DNA of 64,000 bases, taken from positions 15,293,460 to 15,357,459 of the forward strand of contig CAKAKS010000062.1 of NCBI GenBank assembly GCA_916700875.1, in the 5' to 3' direction. The position numbers and the translations under genes were made by a program. Under the pieces are notes generated by a model that was given only the letters and a program-made list of their open reading frames with translations, was not told the DNA's origin and did no database searches. Below are positions 60,663 to 64,000 of this stretch, piece by piece (within the stretch, counting starts at the first letter, position 1; each line of letters starts with the position of its first letter). Source of the DNA: Sebastes aleutianus. Its lineage: Eukaryota; Chordata; Actinopteri; Perciformes; Sebastidae.

Positions 60663-60779
60663 GATCTCATATATACGTCTGTTTTTAGGGTGAGACCTCT
60701 AGTGGCTGTAGTAATTATGACGGGAGTAAAGGAGGAAGTCAGGTGACGTAGTATAAAGAGCGACAAAGTATGCATAGGG

Positions 60780-61000
60780 AGGAGGTTGGGGTGGGGGTTA
60801 GTACGCAACAACGTCACATACTTACATAATAAACATACTTATTTTAACCAAAGCCTTGATATTTTCCTAAACCTAACAAAGTAGTTTCGCTGCCTAAGCC
60901 TAACCAAGTAGTTCCGTTTCCCAACATTAAATAGATCGATCATATATGTTGTTTTGGGAGTCATTGGCAAACGACCTATTCTGTTGTTAAGGTATGAGGA
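60780..61000 (+). mobile_element. Related internal fragment
   Basis: Shares cttattttaaccaaagcc, cctaaacctaacaaagtag and gcctaagcctaaccaagtag with the fragments near 28.8 kb. Confidence 0.4.
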
Positions 61001-64000
61001 CGTGTTGAGATATTAAGTATAAAATCATATAAAACGGTAAAAAATGCAATTCGTCACATTCGTTCCATTGCCTTTTGTTATTCTAATTGACTAACTTTTT
61101 TTTGCATCAATCACCGTAATGACCTGTAATGATTATTTTAAACGAGCATTAATCTGACAGATGAGTACATTTTTGAAGTGACAGGGTGGTCATCATTTCC
61201 CCGAGGAATATACGGCAGTGATTATACGTGTTACCGTATAATCTGAACTCTTTACCTGCCGCCTGCTCCAAGCGCTGGTCTGGATTCAAAGTGGATTGAG
61301 AGGAGCAGCTTTGCCCTTTGTAGTCCCCAGAGAGGCCGGGGTGGACGGGGCTTTGTTTAGTCTAACCCCAGCGTGCTTCTTCTGCTCCCTAAGCCTTTGG
61401 AGACGCCAATCTCAGAGTGTCTGAATGACCGGCAGCACATCATTCACTGTCAGCTCCCCAGAGCCTCGTCTACTACACCTCTGCTTCTCAACCACTGACA
61501 CTGTCCTATAATAGACATCGGTCTCATAGGAACATCATCTGGTTCAATTTGTCATCGGTTTATGTTAAAAGACATTACGGAATTGATTAAGGAAAATGAT
61601 CTTTTAGTCTGGCTCTAACTTCTGGCCAAATACAGATGACTTCCCATCACGTTGACAGATTTGAAATGCAGTTACAATGGAGTTTAGCACTGTCTTTGAC
61701 TAAAATGTAGTGGTTTCATATATCAGATCCTCATAATCAAGCATCAAATAGGAAGCATTTATAGCAAGAGATGCCATTTTGCACCTGTATATTTAACTCA
61801 GTGGTGAAAGAACAATTTATAAATCCTTCATCCAAGTAAAAGTAGCTATAGCACAATGTGGAAAAATTTTACTTTAGTACGACAATGACAATTAAACTTA
61901 ACTATTAGGAAGTACTACTTCAGCAACAAAAGTACTCATTCTGAAGGATGGGCCCTTTTTAGAGTTACATTATTTATGCATCAATGTGTTAACTCACAGT
62001 TTAAATCAAAGACCTTGCTCTCTTTTCAGTGTCTTTTTCTCAACACGAATTAAGGCCTTTACACACCGGAAGCGTGACGAATTAATGACACTGAAATGCG
62101 TTACACTCACCTGCGAATATTATATGTCTAGGGCTTTTATTGTGAAAGGTAAGAACGTAAAGAGTGGATCTGGTCTGTGCTGCCTTTGTCAAGGTTGAAA
62201 GGAGTAATAAAGTTTGTCGTCTTGGCTCGGACTACGGAGCCTCCATGTTGTTGTTTCATAAATATAGACGCAACTCAACCCGTTCCGCACAATGTGATTG
62301 ATTGATGCTTTTATTCGTGGTACGAAAGCTCAGAAAAATCAACCCTGTTCAGAAAAAAAATATGTTGATGTGAAAAAAAAACGCCGCCGGAGTGTAAAAG
62401 TTTTTAAAACTTCCACCACAATCTTCACATAAACAAGATAGAGAGCGTCCAGAAAGTCACAAATGTAGGAAATCGGTGAACTAGAAGAGGGTGTTTTTAT
62501 AAGTAAGTGCACAAAAAGGACACTATCACAAAATAACTCCTGGAACAAATATTATAGTTTGAAATCCAACAGTTAAGATTTTAAGAAACTCTAAGATTGA
62601 CATTCAAAGGACGTAAACTGTGTTTTTGCCAGATATACAGTACAGTATATTTTCTATTTAGCTTAATGACTACCAGAGTGTTGCAAACATGTAATCAACC
62701 ATCAAACTCCCAGATTGTTTAAAGTCTAACAGTAAGTGCAGACTTTACCTCGACCGTGTTGAGGAAGGAAAGCACAGTAGAAGTCGTATCAGGCAGCACA
62801 GAAGCCGGCTCCCCGCCAAGCAGAATCACAAAGACACTAAAAACAACCCCGACCACAGGCTCCTCAGCTTTCACCGTCAACACTTTCCTGTCTGTCTTCG
62901 CCAGATCAGGCTGTTTGTTGCTGCAGAGAATTCTGTGAAATGGGTTACAATATTAAATAAATCAGCTGTGGAGAAGAGCAGGAGAACTGCTGTCTGTCAA
63001 GCTGTGACTGTCGTAACTCTCGGTCTGCATCGCTGCCATTCTCCTGCAAAACTCTGCAAAGGCCAGAAGATCCAGTGCCATTGTTATTTTTAAAAACTCC
63101 TCAGGGAAAAGAATGGGAAGTTTGAACAATGCCTCAAACGTATGACTATTTAGCTCCTTCAGCCAATCATCAGTACTGCAACAGAACTGCTCAAATGATC
63201 TAAAAATGGTCTAAAAGCTCCCTTTTATTTAGATTTCAAGTCTGATTAGCTATTGTCCGACTCTTTCTGTTTTGTTTTAGTGGACACAATATTGTTTTTA
63301 TTTGCTATTATTTAAAAAAAGTATTGACATAGACGGCAGCAGTGCTCTCTGAGGGATCTGGGTGGTCTGCGTTGGTCTTCTCTCTTTGTGGGAACTTCTC
63401 GGTTGACTGTCTCTGGACTACTCAGGTAATTTGAGTGACTCCTAATTAATTGTTACAACATGGCAAATAGCAGTCCCACGTCTTTACTCGCAGACCTCAG
63501 CTGGCTGTCTGACATTTAAAGAAGAGGTAAAAAAAAAGGTAGAAAATTGTGACTGTGAGTCAGGGTCGGATACCTGGCCTCCGTCTCCGAGCCACTATTT
63601 TCATACTTCACTGTCTGGGACGCTGAATTGGGGCAATAAATGTTCATAGACTGTGATGGATTTTCACGGCACAGTTAGGAATGGGTCCGAGCAGCTGGAC
63701 TGAGCGGAGCGATGTCGGGGCTAAATGTAAAACCAGATGGAGCTGATGATGGTGGATTCATGTCATATTTATCATAAAGACGCATCATCGTTCCAGTCAA
63801 TTTAAACTCTCCAGTTTCTCCATCAGTTTCATGGACTGACTAGGGAACATTAAAATGACATCAACCCATTGTGAAGTGAATTTCTGGAGGAATTTAGTCC
63901 AAAATTTCAGTCCAGTTTTGACCAAAAGATATTATTCCTGGTTGACAGCTAAATGAGCCTTTATTGTTTGGTCATCACAGCAGTTTCTCTTATGACCCTC
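61001..64000. other. Intergenic to window end, no gene recognised
   Basis: 61,240-61,480 is GC-richer and unique. 62,755-62,940 has open frames on both strands but no recognisable protein. Confidence 0.35.

Noticed and set aside
62755..62940. Open frames on both strands with a donor-like gaggtaaag on the minus strand
   Set aside because: No domain, no acceptor partner, and both strands open equally, as expected for a GC-rich non-coding stretch.

Overview
The window is vertebrate nuclear DNA, almost certainly from a ray-finned (percomorph-like) fish. It is AT-rich and mostly non-coding. The genes have introns with GT-AG splice sites, simple-sequence arrays are abundant, and the background is full of short non-autonomous DNA transposons and LINE tails of the kind common in teleosts. 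I saw no bacterial, phage, CRISPR or operon structure.

Three protein genes are well supported: SMIM36 (minus strand, 12,015-12,317), TMEM100 (minus, 33,039-33,443) and PCTP (plus, six coding exons, 39,013-45,794). They have the order and orientations I recall for human 17q22 (MMD - SMIM36 - TMEM100 - PCTP - ANKFN1 - NOG), so this is a conserved vertebrate synteny block. TMEM100 and PCTP are head to head about 5.6 kb apart. The products do not form a pathway: SMIM36 is a one-pass membrane microprotein of unknown role, TMEM100 is a two-pass endothelial/sensory-neuron membrane protein, and PCTP is a START-domain phosphatidylcholine carrier.

Layout. 1-11.7 kb: intergenic, with a 20-bp minisatellite, a 31-bp array carrying four CCAAT boxes, a local ~270-bp duplication, and several transposon copies. 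11.75-12.5 kb: SMIM36. 12.5-32.2 kb: intergenic, rich in TTAA-flanked miniature elements and LINE tails. 32.2-33.6 kb: TMEM100 with a probable long 3' UTR. 34-37 kb: a dense simple-repeat zone. 38-47.4 kb: PCTP, preceded by a displaced copy of its own exon 5. 47.5-64 kb: intergenic, where ANKFN1/NOG would be expected by synteny; I could not identify any exon there, but some transposon-poor stretches look like candidate conserved non-coding DNA.

The most unusual observation is the exon-5 copy of PCTP at 38,724-38,791. It keeps its length, open frame and splice sites, and lies upstream of exon 1 between copies of the same miniature transposon that borders the real exon 5. I did not find a new multi-gene system.
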